16,252 bases of DNA from assembly GCA_943327025.2 (NCBI GenBank), contig CALPVO020000009.1:1-16252 (forward strand). The letters run 5' to 3'. The stretch's first letter is position 1; each line of letters begins with the position of its first letter. Source of the stretch: Janthinobacterium lividum (GTDB lineage Bacteria; Pseudomonadota; Gammaproteobacteria; Steroidobacterales; Steroidobacteraceae). The notes under the pieces were generated by a model. It searched no databases and was not told the DNA's origin. It was given only the letters and a program-made list of their open reading frames with translations. This document shows, piece after piece, positions 9,279 to 15,849 of the stretch. The position numbers were made by a program, and so were the translations under genes.

Positions 9279-10777
9279 GCTGCCCTCTTGGCGGCAGCAG
9301 CCACGACAGCGTCATTAAACGGGTGGATGTCCGTACCGATGGTCTGCGTCGATTCGTGGCCCTTGCCAGCGATCAGGACGAGGTCACCGCCGACAGCCTG
9401 CGCCAAGGCACTCTCGATAGCGACGCGCCGATCGCGGCAAACCCGGACTTTGCCGGTGGCAACGGCCGCCGGCACGCAGCCAGCGAGCACCATCTCGGCA
9501 ATAACGTCACCATTCTCCGAGCGCGGGTTATCGTCGGTGATGATGACCCTATCTGCCAAACGACTCGCAATCTCGCCCATTTGCGGGCGCTTGCCAGCGT
9601 CACGGTCACCACCACAGCCGAATACCACCCACAGTTTTCCTGCGCAGTGCTCACGCGCGGCAGCAAGCGCCTTCGCCAAAGCATCAGGGGTATGTGCGTA
9701 ATCGATGATGGCCTGTGCCCCACCATGCGAAGTCACCAACTGCATGCGCCCCGGGGGCGGCAGAGCGACCGCAAGCGCCGCAGCTGCGCGGTCCGCAGTG
9801 ACGCCAAGTGCCAAGAGCAAACCAATGACGAGGGCCAAGTTCTCGGCATTGAAACGCCCAACGAGCGGCGCCGTGAAGGCCACCTCGCCCGCGTGAGTGT
9901 CATAAACAAGCGCCAGCCCCTGCGCACGCGGCTCAATGGAACGGCACTGCACGAAACAACCCGCATGGGGAGCCTGGCTGCCCGGAACCGCACTGACGGT
10001 CGTCAAGGCCGTCGCGACGCCAAGCCGCCGCACCACCGTTCGCACAGCAGTATCTTCAATATTCAGCACCGCGTGGGCCAGACCCGCGACGCAGAACAAG
10101 CGGGACTTGGCGGCGGCATAAGCCTCCATGGTCCCGTGATAGTCGAGGTGATCACGCGTGAGGTGGGTGTAAGCAGCTGCGCTGAAGCGCACACCATCCA
10201 CACGACCTTGATCAAGCGCATGCGAAGAGACTTCGATGGCCGCTACCGTGGCGCCAGCCTCACGAAAGGCCGCCAACTGCGCGTGAACCGAAAAGACATC
10301 CGGCGTAGTGTGGGTTCCTGGCAGGACCGCCCCGGGGCGACCAGCTCCCAAGGTGCCAGCATAGGCTGCCGGACGGCCCACCTGCTCCAGCGCGGCTGCC
10401 AGCAACCAAGCCGAGGTGGTCTTGCCATTGGTGCCGGTGATACCCACCACCTGCAAATGGGCGGACGGAGCGCCATAGGCACGATCTGCCAGCAGCCCGA
10501 TATGACGACGCAGATCGGGTACACCCACCAGCGCGCAACTAGCCGGCAGCACCGGCGCTTGCGGGATATCGGCCGCGTCGCAAAGCACTGCCACCGCGCC
10601 TGCTTCAGCAGCACGCGCAGCGTGCACCAACCCGTGCTCGCGGATTCCCTGCAGCGCCACGAACACATCGCCCTTCGCTACCTGGCGACTGTTCACGCAT
10701 AAACCGCGAAAGGCCAAGGCAGGGGCCTCGGCGATACCAGCCAGCAAACTCCCCAAATCGACAGGCCGCACACTCAT
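9275..10777 (-). CDS. murE: UDP-MurNAc-L-Ala-D-Glu--meso-diaminopimelate ligase
   Basis: MurE adds the third residue of the stem peptide. The acceptor-specific motif is DNPR (416-419, followed by SEN), the hallmark of enzymes using meso-diaminopimelate rather than lysine, so the wall should be of the meso-DAP type. The 500-residue protein has VNSRQVAKGDVFVALQG (28-44) in the uridine-binding domain, GITGTNGKTTS (112-122) as the ATP loop, HTTPD (156-160), and EVSSHALDQGRVDG (182-195). Lys224 in AAAKSR corresponds to the carbamylated Lys224 of E. coli MurE. GCGGDRDAGKRP and AGKGHE are present in the C-terminal half. Both ends use ATGA overlaps, with ftsI upstream and murF downstream. Confidence 0.97.
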   Translation of the reverse strand: MSVRPVDLGSLLAGIAEAPALAFRGLCVNSRQVAKGDVFVALQGIREHGLVHAARAAEAGAVAVLCDAADIPQAPVLPASCALVGVPDLRRHIGLLADRAYGAPSAHLQVVGITGTNGKTTSAWLLAAALEQVGRPAAYAGTLGAGRPGAVLPGTHTTPDVFSVHAQLAAFREAGATVAAIEVSSHALDQGRVDGVRFSAAAYTHLTRDHLDYHGTMEAYAAAKSRLFCVAGLAHAVLNIEDTAVRTVVRRLGVATALTTVSAVPGSQAPHAGCFVQCRSIEPRAQGLALVYDTHAGEVAFTAPLVGRFNAENLALVIGLLLALGVTADRAAAALAVALPPPGRMQLVTSHGGAQAIIDYAHTPDALAKALAAAREHCAGKLWVVFGCGGDRDAGKRPQMGEIASRLADRVIITDDNPRSENGDVIAEMVLAGCVPAAVATGKVRVCRDRRVAIESALAQAVGGDLVLIAGKGHESTQTIGTDIHPFNDAVVAAAAKRAA

Positions 10778-12528
10778 GGCGCGGCTGCCTGCAGCAAGGT
10801 GCCTGGCTTGATTCCGGCGAGGTTGTCGGGGGGAACACCCATCAACCGTACCGCGCCCGACATGAGTTCGGCGAAGACCGGAGCGGAAACCGCGCCACCG
10901 TAGTAGCGACCACCCCGAGGATTGCGGATGACCACCACGGCGGCCAGCCGGGGATTGGAACTGGGTACCATCCCGGCGAACAGGGCAACGTATTGGCCGG
11001 CCTGATACCCGAGTGGTCCGCTACTGAGGCGCGCGGTGCCGGTCTTGCCAGAGACTCGGTAGCCCTCAATCGCAGCACGTGCGGCGGTCCCGTCATTGGA
11101 GACCACGTGCTCAAGCATCCCAACCACTTCACGGGCAACCGTCTCGTCCATCACTCGTTCGCCACGCACCGGGCCATCTACACGACGGAAGGTGACGGGA
11201 CGCCGCACTCCGCCACCAGCCAAAGTGGCGTACGCGCTCGCCAACTGCAGCGGCGTGGCATTCAGACCGTAACCGATGGACAGCGAGGCCACAGCAGCCG
11301 GCCGCCAGTAACTAAGGGGCGGCAGGAGTCCCGCAGACTCTCCAGGAAATCCGCTGGCAGAACCGATACCGAAACCAACGCCACGCAACATGTCCCAGAT
11401 AGCCTCAGGGCGCTGTGCCAAGGCGATACGGACGATGCCACGGTTCGAGGATTTGGCAAGAATGGCACCCGGTTGCGCCGGGCTATCGAGTTGGTGATCC
11501 GCAGGATCAGCCACGTCATTTGGGCGACCAGGCACCTTGACGTTGGTAGCCACGTCAATCAGCGACGCCGGCGTCAACGTGCCGCCCTGCAAGCCCGCAG
11601 CGACCACAAACGGCTTCATGGTCGAACCCGGCTCCATCACATCCATGACGGCGCGGTTGCGGTAAAAATTCGGATGGAACTGACTGCGATCGTTCGGATT
11701 GAACGCAGGCTGGTTGGCCATCGCCAGCACCTCACCCGTATTCACATCCAGTACCACCACCGAACCCGAGTCGGCGTTTGCTTCCTGGACTGCCGATTTC
11801 AGCGCACGGTACGCCAGATACTGGATACGCAAGTCGATGCTCGTCTCGAGACTTTCTCCAGGGCGAGCAACCTTGATGTTGGCCAGGTTCTGGACATTGC
11901 GCCCCATGCGATCGCGCTGAACGCGCTTCGCGCCATCCTCGCCACCGAGCGATTGGTCGTAGCCGAGTTCCAAGCCTTCCTGGCCGTGGTCTTCGCGACT
12001 ATTGAAGCCCAGCACATGCCCCACCACTTCACCGGCGGGATAGTAACGACGGTACTTGCGTTCGGTCGTGACCCCGGGAATCTTCATTTGCATGAGCGCC
12101 GCTGACTGGCCCGGCTCAAGCGTTACCCCAATCGGCAAGCCCTGACGATCGGGTGCCTCAGCGAGGCGCTGCTTCAGCCAGTCTTGCTCACGACCGACCG
12201 CTTCGGCTAGGCGCTTGATGGCGCCGTATTCAGCCAACAAGTCTCGCGGATTGACGATAACCAGATCGACCGGCGTACTGACAGCCAAGGGCTCACCAAA
12301 GCGGTCCACGATGGAGCCGCGATGCGCCAACACTTTTTCCACCCTAACGGACTGGCCATTACCGCGCTTTTCCAGGAAGTCTTGGTTGATCCACTGGAGA
12401 AACAGGGCCCGCCAAAGGATGGCAATCGCACAAGCGGGCAGCAGTAACAGCGGCCACCACAACCGAAGGTTGAAGCTGCGCATCTCAGGTGAAACCTGCG
12501 CGACTGGCTTGCGCGGTACCGGCCTCAC
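10774..12528 (-). CDS. ftsI: Septal transpeptidase, penicillin-binding protein 3
   Basis: FtsI is the class B penicillin-binding protein that cross-links septal peptidoglycan in partnership with FtsW. The 584 residues comprise a short cytoplasmic tail, one membrane anchor (about residues 23-45), a pedestal domain with AHRGSIVDRFGEPLAVS (68-84) and YYPAGEVVGHVLGF (162-175), and the transpeptidase domain. The catalytic motifs are STMK (302-305, nucleophile Ser302), SSN (360-362) and KTG (495-497). The start is taken as GTG, overlapping the ftsL stop as GTGA and giving a tail of ordinary length. An in-frame ATG at 12483 (residue 16) is possible but would shorten the tail to a few residues, and neither start has a strong ribosome binding site. 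The stop overlaps murE by four bases. Confidence 0.97.
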   Translation of the reverse strand: MRPVPRKPVAQVSPEMRSFNLRLWWPLLLLPACAIAILWRALFLQWINQDFLEKRGNGQSVRVEKVLAHRGSIVDRFGEPLAVSTPVDLVIVNPRDLLAEYGAIKRLAEAVGREQDWLKQRLAEAPDRQGLPIGVTLEPGQSAALMQMKIPGVTTERKYRRYYPAGEVVGHVLGFNSREDHGQEGLELGYDQSLGGEDGAKRVQRDRMGRNVQNLANIKVARPGESLETSIDLRIQYLAYRALKSAVQEANADSGSVVVLDVNTGEVLAMANQPAFNPNDRSQFHPNFYRNRAVMDVMEPGSTMKPFVVAAGLQGGTLTPASLIDVATNVKVPGRPNDVADPADHQLDSPAQPGAILAKSSNRGIVRIALAQRPEAIWDMLRGVGFGIGSASGFPGESAGLLPPLSYWRPAAVASLSIGYGLNATPLQLASAYATLAGGGVRRPVTFRRVDGPVRGERVMDETVAREVVGMLEHVVSNDGTAARAAIEGYRVSGKTGTARLSSGPLGYQAGQYVALFAGMVPSSNPRLAAVVVIRNPRGGRYYGGAVSAPVFAELMSGAVRLMGVPPDNLAGIKPGTLLQAAAP

Positions 12529-12800
12529 GGCGTCACCAAGCGCACTTCGTCAGCCCGGGGAATAGCCATGCCGAGGCGCGCCCGGGCATCTTGCTCCACC
12601 ACACTGAGCGTTGACCAACTGCTCTGCTCCAGCTGCAGTCGGCCCCACTCAATATTCAAACGGTCGCGCTCCACCACCAGGCGCTCGTTCTGTTGGAACA
12701 ACATGGAGGAATCGTGTTTCACCTTGACGGCTTGTGCAGCCGAGGCGAGCACCAGCAACCAGAGGCAGGTCAGCAGCGCGACCATCCAGCGAGGATTCAT
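12525..12800 (-). CDS. ftsL: Cell division protein FtsL
   Basis: FtsL is a small bitopic divisome protein that, with FtsB and FtsQ, activates FtsW/FtsI. This 91-residue protein has the expected form: a short cytoplasmic tail, one transmembrane segment (about residues 6-25), and a periplasmic coiled coil with closely spaced charged residues and Leu/Val heptads (about 36-60), then a C-terminal region containing ARARLGMAIP. FtsL sequences diverge strongly, so the call rests on size, topology and position between rsmH and ftsI. The ATG at 12800 overlaps the rsmH TGA as ATGA and is preceded by a GGGGG tract. An earlier in-frame ATG at 12833 would add 11 residues and a longer overlap with rsmH, and is less likely. 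Confidence 0.93.
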   Translation of the reverse strand: MNPRWMVALLTCLWLLVLASAAQAVKVKHDSSMLFQQNERLVVERDRLNIEWGRLQLEQSSWSTLSVVEQDARARLGMAIPRADEVRLVTP

Positions 12801-13765
12801 GCCGCCCCCTTCAAGCGACCAGCCTGCGGCCAAGTGCGCTCCTTGCGGGCGACGCGGAGCGTTGCGCTACGCGCACGTACATTGGCCGCTACTTCCGCAG
12901 CACCGGGACGAATAGCCTTACCCACCAGCGACAGCACGGGGCGCGCATGCTCCGGCACCTCGGGTAGGCCACGCCATACCGGGTCACCATCCGCTTGTCG
13001 ACGCATGAACTGCTTCACTGCACGATCTTCTAGCGAGTGGAAGCTAATGACTGCGAGGCGGCCACCCACCGTCAGCAATGCCAACGCTTGCTCCAGACCA
13101 TCGTCGATCTGGGCTAACTCGCCATTCACCGCCATACGTACCGCCTGAAAGGTACGCGTCGCCGGATGCTTGCCAGGCTCGCGCGTAGGCACTGCACTCG
13201 AGACGACAGCAGCGAGCTCAGTAGTCGTGGTGAGCGGCGCCACCTCTCGCGCAGCGACAATAGCCCGTGCTACGCGACGCGCAAAACGCTCCTCACCATA
13301 TTCAGCGATGACACGCGACAATTCAGCCTCGGGCACACGCGCCAGCCAGACGGCAGCGCTGGTTCCGGAGGTCGGGTCCATGCGCATATCCAGCGGACCT
13401 TCCCGCAGGAAACTGAAGCCACGCGCAGCCTCATCCAGTTGCGGCGAGGAAACACCAAGATCGAACAACACGCCATCAACGGCGCGGTCGCCAAGCGCTT
13501 CGCGCACTAACACGGCCAAGTCACCGAATGCACCGTGCACCACACGAACACGGGAATCCGCGGCGAAATCGCGGCGCGCTACCGCAATAGCCTCGGGGTC
13601 ACGGTCAACGACCACCAAGCAACCTGCTGCGCCAAGCGCCGCGAGCACAGCGCGCGAGTGACCGCCGCGACCGAACGTCGCATCGACGTAGCAGCCATCA
13701 GGACGAATAGCGAGGGCTTCGACCGACTCAGCGAGAAGGACCGGGGCGTGGAGGGCAGCTTCCAT
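12797..13765 (-). CDS. rsmH: 16S rRNA (cytosine1402-N4)-methyltransferase
   Basis: RsmH (MraW) methylates N4 of C1402 in the ribosomal decoding centre using S-adenosylmethionine. The 322-residue protein starts with the typical HAPVLL segment, followed by the SAM site DATFGRGGHS (28-37) and DRD (54-56), then FDLGVSSPQLD (101-111), MRMD (127-130), a helical insert domain, and the C-terminal VISFHSLEDR and NVRARSATLR motifs. The ATG is 15 bases after the mraZ stop with GGAG nine bases ahead of it. RsmI, which adds the 2'-O-methyl group to the same nucleotide, is encoded just upstream beyond rnpB, so both enzymes modifying C1402 are in this window. Confidence 0.97.
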   Translation of the reverse strand: MEAALHAPVLLAESVEALAIRPDGCYVDATFGRGGHSRAVLAALGAAGCLVVVDRDPEAIAVARRDFAADSRVRVVHGAFGDLAVLVREALGDRAVDGVLFDLGVSSPQLDEAARGFSFLREGPLDMRMDPTSGTSAAVWLARVPEAELSRVIAEYGEERFARRVARAIVAAREVAPLTTTTELAAVVSSAVPTREPGKHPATRTFQAVRMAVNGELAQIDDGLEQALALLTVGGRLAVISFHSLEDRAVKQFMRRQADGDPVWRGLPEVPEHARPVLSLVGKAIRPGAAEVAANVRARSATLRVARKERTWPQAGRLKGAA

Positions 13766-13780
13766 GTCGCAGCGCTCCGG

Positions 13781-14236
13781 TTAGATGGAAAGGTTGCCGA
13801 GATCGGCAGGCATGTCCGTCGGCAGCGCGGTGTCCTCGGCAAGCCAAGCATCACGACTCTGGTTCCAGCGGGGCTCGTCCCAAAGTTCAAAGCGGTTGCC
13901 CTGACCGACGAGCACCACATCGCGTTCCAACGCGGCAAACTCGCGGAGCTTCGGCGGCAGCAGCAGACGCCCAGCGGCGTCCAGTTCCACATCAGTGGCG
14001 TGGCCCACCATCAGCCGCTGGAGCTTGCGGGAGGCCTCGTTCATGGTGGGGAGGCGCATCAGCTTGCCTTCCAGCACCTCCCACTCGGGCAGGGGGTAGA
14101 GCAGGAGGCAGCGGTCCCGGTCGATGGTGACCACCAACTGACCCTGGCAACGCTCCAGAATTCGCTCGCGGTAACGCGTCGGCAGCACCATGCGGCCCTT
14201 GGCATCCAGCGTGACTTGCGTTGCGCCCCGAAACAT
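13781..14236 (-). CDS. mraZ: Transcriptional regulator MraZ
   Basis: MraZ is a ring-forming DNA-binding protein of the SpoVT/AbrB superfamily that represses its own dcw promoter in E. coli. The 151-residue product matches the family length and has the two internal repeats, each with a D-x-x-G-R motif: DAKGRMVLP (11-19) and DAAGRLLLP (86-94). The start was placed at the ATG giving MFRG, the near-universal MraZ N-terminus. The frame stays open upstream to 14308, but that part contains the promoter and operator repeats. No ribosome binding site lies at normal distance: the nearest GGAGG is 28 bases away, across a small inverted repeat. An in-frame TTG at 14254 is the main alternative start. Confidence 0.95.
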   Translation of the reverse strand: MFRGATQVTLDAKGRMVLPTRYRERILERCQGQLVVTIDRDRCLLLYPLPEWEVLEGKLMRLPTMNEASRKLQRLMVGHATDVELDAAGRLLLPPKLREFAALERDVVLVGQGNRFELWDEPRWNQSRDAWLAEDTALPTDMPADLGNLSI

Positions 14237-14245
14237 CGTCTGGTG

Positions 14246-14262
14246 ATGGGGCAAAACCCCAT
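14246..14262 (-). promoter_or_regulatory. Inverted repeat in the mraZ leader
   Basis: The transcript would read ATGGGG, five loop bases, then CCCCAT, a perfect six-base-pair stem. It sits between the only GGAGG (14265-14269) and the mraZ ATG at 14236. If it folds, the unpaired distance from GGAGG to the ATG is about 11 bases instead of 28. The left arm is also the fourth MraZ-type repeat. The structure is read directly; any role in translation is inference. Confidence 0.5.
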
Positions 14263-14292
14263 TTCCTCCCACTTTTTCCCACTTCCCGCCAC
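14253..14292 (-). promoter_or_regulatory. Tandem MraZ-box operator (four 10-bp repeats)
   Basis: On the minus strand four decamers follow one another exactly in phase: GTGGCGGGAA, GTGGGAAAAA, GTGGGAGGAA and ATGGGGTTTT. The shared core is TGGG(A) every 10 bp. E. coli MraZ is known to bind three TGGGA repeats separated by five bases in front of its own gene, so the motif and period agree. The first repeat is degenerate and shares two bases with the -10 hexamer; the others cover the predicted transcription start and early leader. Binding here would be expected to block the dcw promoter. Confidence 0.85.
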
Positions 14293-14319
14293 TATAGGCT
14301 GCGCACACGGTGAAAGCAA
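14291..14319 (-). promoter_or_regulatory. Predicted sigma-70 promoter of the dcw cluster
   Basis: On the minus strand a -35 element TTGCTT (14314-14319) and a -10 element TATAGT (14291-14296, five of six consensus bases) are separated by exactly 17 bases. Transcription would begin near 14284, about 48 bases before the mraZ ATG and within the MraZ-type repeats. The -35 is weak, matching only its TTG. This is the usual place for the main dcw promoter. Read-through from rsmI/rnpB is also possible. Confidence 0.7.
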
Positions 14320-14474
14320 CGCGCGGAAGGAGAAAATTTCAACGGGGTCAGAGACTTACGTCTTTAGGGCAACTCCTTAGATAGGCTTTTTGAATATCGT
14401 AAAATCAATGACTTAGCGTTATCACTTAAACCAGCAGTAACGAACATTGACGCGCCGCCGCAAACGCGACTCAA
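14320..14474. other. Intergenic patch, AT-rich, possible mobile-element relic
   Basis: No gene is supported here. Bases 14341-14440 contain 39 percent G+C by hand count, far below the surrounding genes. At 14342-14355 the plus strand reads ACGGGGTCAGAGAC. This resembles the GGGGTCAGAG-type ends that recur in proteobacterial genomes near REP-associated (Y1, IS200-like) transposases; that resemblance is from memory and not from a search. The patch separates rnpB from the dcw promoter and may be the scar of an old insertion. Confidence 0.35.
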
Positions 14475-14508
14475 GGTGGGAGAAAAACCCCACCAAAACA
14501 AAAAAAGA
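14475..14508 (-). terminator. U-tract and hairpin after rnpB
   Basis: Directly after the P1 helix of RNase P RNA the minus strand reads CTC and then seven T residues (14500-14506), G and four more T. This is followed by a six-base-pair hairpin, GGTGGG with an eight-base loop and CCCACC (14475-14494). The U-run probably helps end or process the RNA, but the order is unusual for an intrinsic terminator because this hairpin lies after the T-run and not before it. Only the P1 helix, or a five-base-pair CCGGC/GCCGG stem just inside the RNA end, precedes the T-run. Confidence 0.4.
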
Positions 14509-14887
<379 letters not shown>

Positions 14888-14891
14888 GCGG

Positions 14892-15827
14892 TCAGTCTAC
14901 CGTGTCGGTAAGGACATCGCCGGGGTCTTCAGGTGAAGACAGCGACAAGGCCAGCGTATAAACCGCTTGTCGACGCAGCCCGAGCCCCTCCGCCACCACG
15001 GCGGCCGCGCGTGAAGGTGCGAGGTGCGGCAACAGAATGCGCAGCCATCGCAGCGCCTCCGCGGGCAAGACTTCACCGCCCGCGACAGGACGGTGTCCTT
15101 GTACCAGCAACACGATTTCGCCCCGTGCCAAGTTGGGCTCCTTGGGCGCCATCGCAACCAATTCACCGAGAGAACCGCGGTAAACCGTCTCGTGTAGCTT
15201 GGTCAATTCGCGTGCCACTACCGCCTGTCGATCCGCGCCGAATGCAGTAAGGGCATCCGACAAGGTGTCGACAATACGGTGGGGAGCTTCGTAGAAGACC
15301 AGCGTGCGCGTGTCATTGGCGAGCGCTTCAAGAGCCTGACGTCTGGCCATGGTTTTGGCGGGCAAAAAGCCTTCGAACGAGAACCGCTCGGCAGGCAAAC
15401 CCGCCACGCAGAGCGCCGCCAGCAGCGCACTGGCGCCCGGCAACGGCGTGACGCGCAAGCCAGCAGCCACCGCCGCGCCGACCAAACCCGCACCGGGGTC
15501 GCTCAAGAGTGGCGTGCCCGCATCGCTCACCAACGCGACGTTCTCCCCTGCTTGGAGCCGCGCTATCAGCGCTGGCACACGCGCCGCTTCGTTGTGTTCA
15601 TGCAGGGAAACCAGCGGACGCTCCAACCCCAAATAACGCAGTAGTTGCAGAGAGTGCCGCGTGTCTTCGGCAGCAACTACATCGGCCGTGGCCAAGGCCT
15701 CACGGGCCCGCGGGGAGAGATCGGCCAGATTGCCGATGGGTGTTGCCACCACGCGTAATTCGCCGGGGACCACCGCGGAGGCGGGTATCGTGCCGGACAC
15801 GCTGGAAATGGCTCGAGAATGCGTCAC
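14892..15827 (-). CDS. rsmI: 16S rRNA (cytidine1402-2'-O)-methyltransferase
   Basis: RsmI adds the 2'-O-methyl group to C1402 of 16S rRNA with S-adenosylmethionine, complementing RsmH. It belongs to the tetrapyrrole-methylase fold family. The 311-residue protein shows VVATPIGNLADLSPRA (26-41), AAEDTRHS (52-59), LVSDAGTPLLSDPG (99-112), the PLPGAS loop, then FEGFLPAK and FYEAPHR, all typical of RsmI. The GTG at 15827 gives 25 residues before VATPIGN, compared with about 16 in E. coli; GTG codons at residues 10 and 19 are also possible starts, and no ribosome binding site is strong enough to decide. It is divergent from the lipoprotein gene and leads into rnpB. Confidence 0.95.
   Translation of the reverse strand: MTHSRAISSVSGTIPASAVVPGELRVVATPIGNLADLSPRAREALATADVVAAEDTRHSLQLLRYLGLERPLVSLHEHNEAARVPALIARLQAGENVALVSDAGTPLLSDPGAGLVGAAVAAGLRVTPLPGASALLAALCVAGLPAERFSFEGFLPAKTMARRQALEALANDTRTLVFYEAPHRIVDTLSDALTAFGADRQAVVARELTKLHETVYRGSLGELVAMAPKEPNLARGEIVLLVQGHRPVAGGEVLPAEALRWLRILLPHLAPSRAAAVVAEGLGLRRQAVYTLALSLSSPEDPGDVLTDTVD
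14894..14899 (-). promoter_or_regulatory. Possible -10 element for rnpB inside the rsmI end
   Basis: TAGACT (four of six consensus bases) ends six bases before the predicted RNA 5' end at 14887 and overlaps the rsmI stop codon. No convincing -35 element is found 16-18 bases further upstream, so this is weak. Co-transcription with rsmI and processing is the alternative. Confidence 0.3.
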
Positions 15828-15849
15828 GGGCGCCGCCTATAATCTAGAG
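15828..15849. promoter_or_regulatory. Divergent rsmI/lpoA start region with TATAAT core
   Basis: Only 22 bases separate the two start codons. The plus strand has a perfect TATAAT (15838-15843) followed by six bases and then the ATG at 15850, so a transcript from it would begin at or next to the start codon. No good -35 is found at 16-18 bases (GAGAAT at the 17-base position). On the other strand the same core reads ATTATAG, ending about nine bases before the rsmI GTG. Shared use of the core in both directions is inference. Confidence 0.4.

Noticed and set aside
9323..10702. A 459-codon open frame on the plus strand opposite murE
   Set aside because: It lies fully inside murE, whose protein shows every MurE motif. 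Long antisense frames are common in GC-rich DNA, and the translation is rich in Arg, His and Gln without a recognisable domain.
10993..12105. A 370-codon open frame on the plus strand opposite ftsI
   Set aside because: It is antisense to an intact penicillin-binding protein with STMK, SSN and KTG, and its product shows no family features.
14237..14308. A 24-residue N-terminal extension of MraZ starting at 14308
   Set aside because: This stretch contains the -10 element and the MraZ repeats, and MraZ proteins almost always start MFRG.
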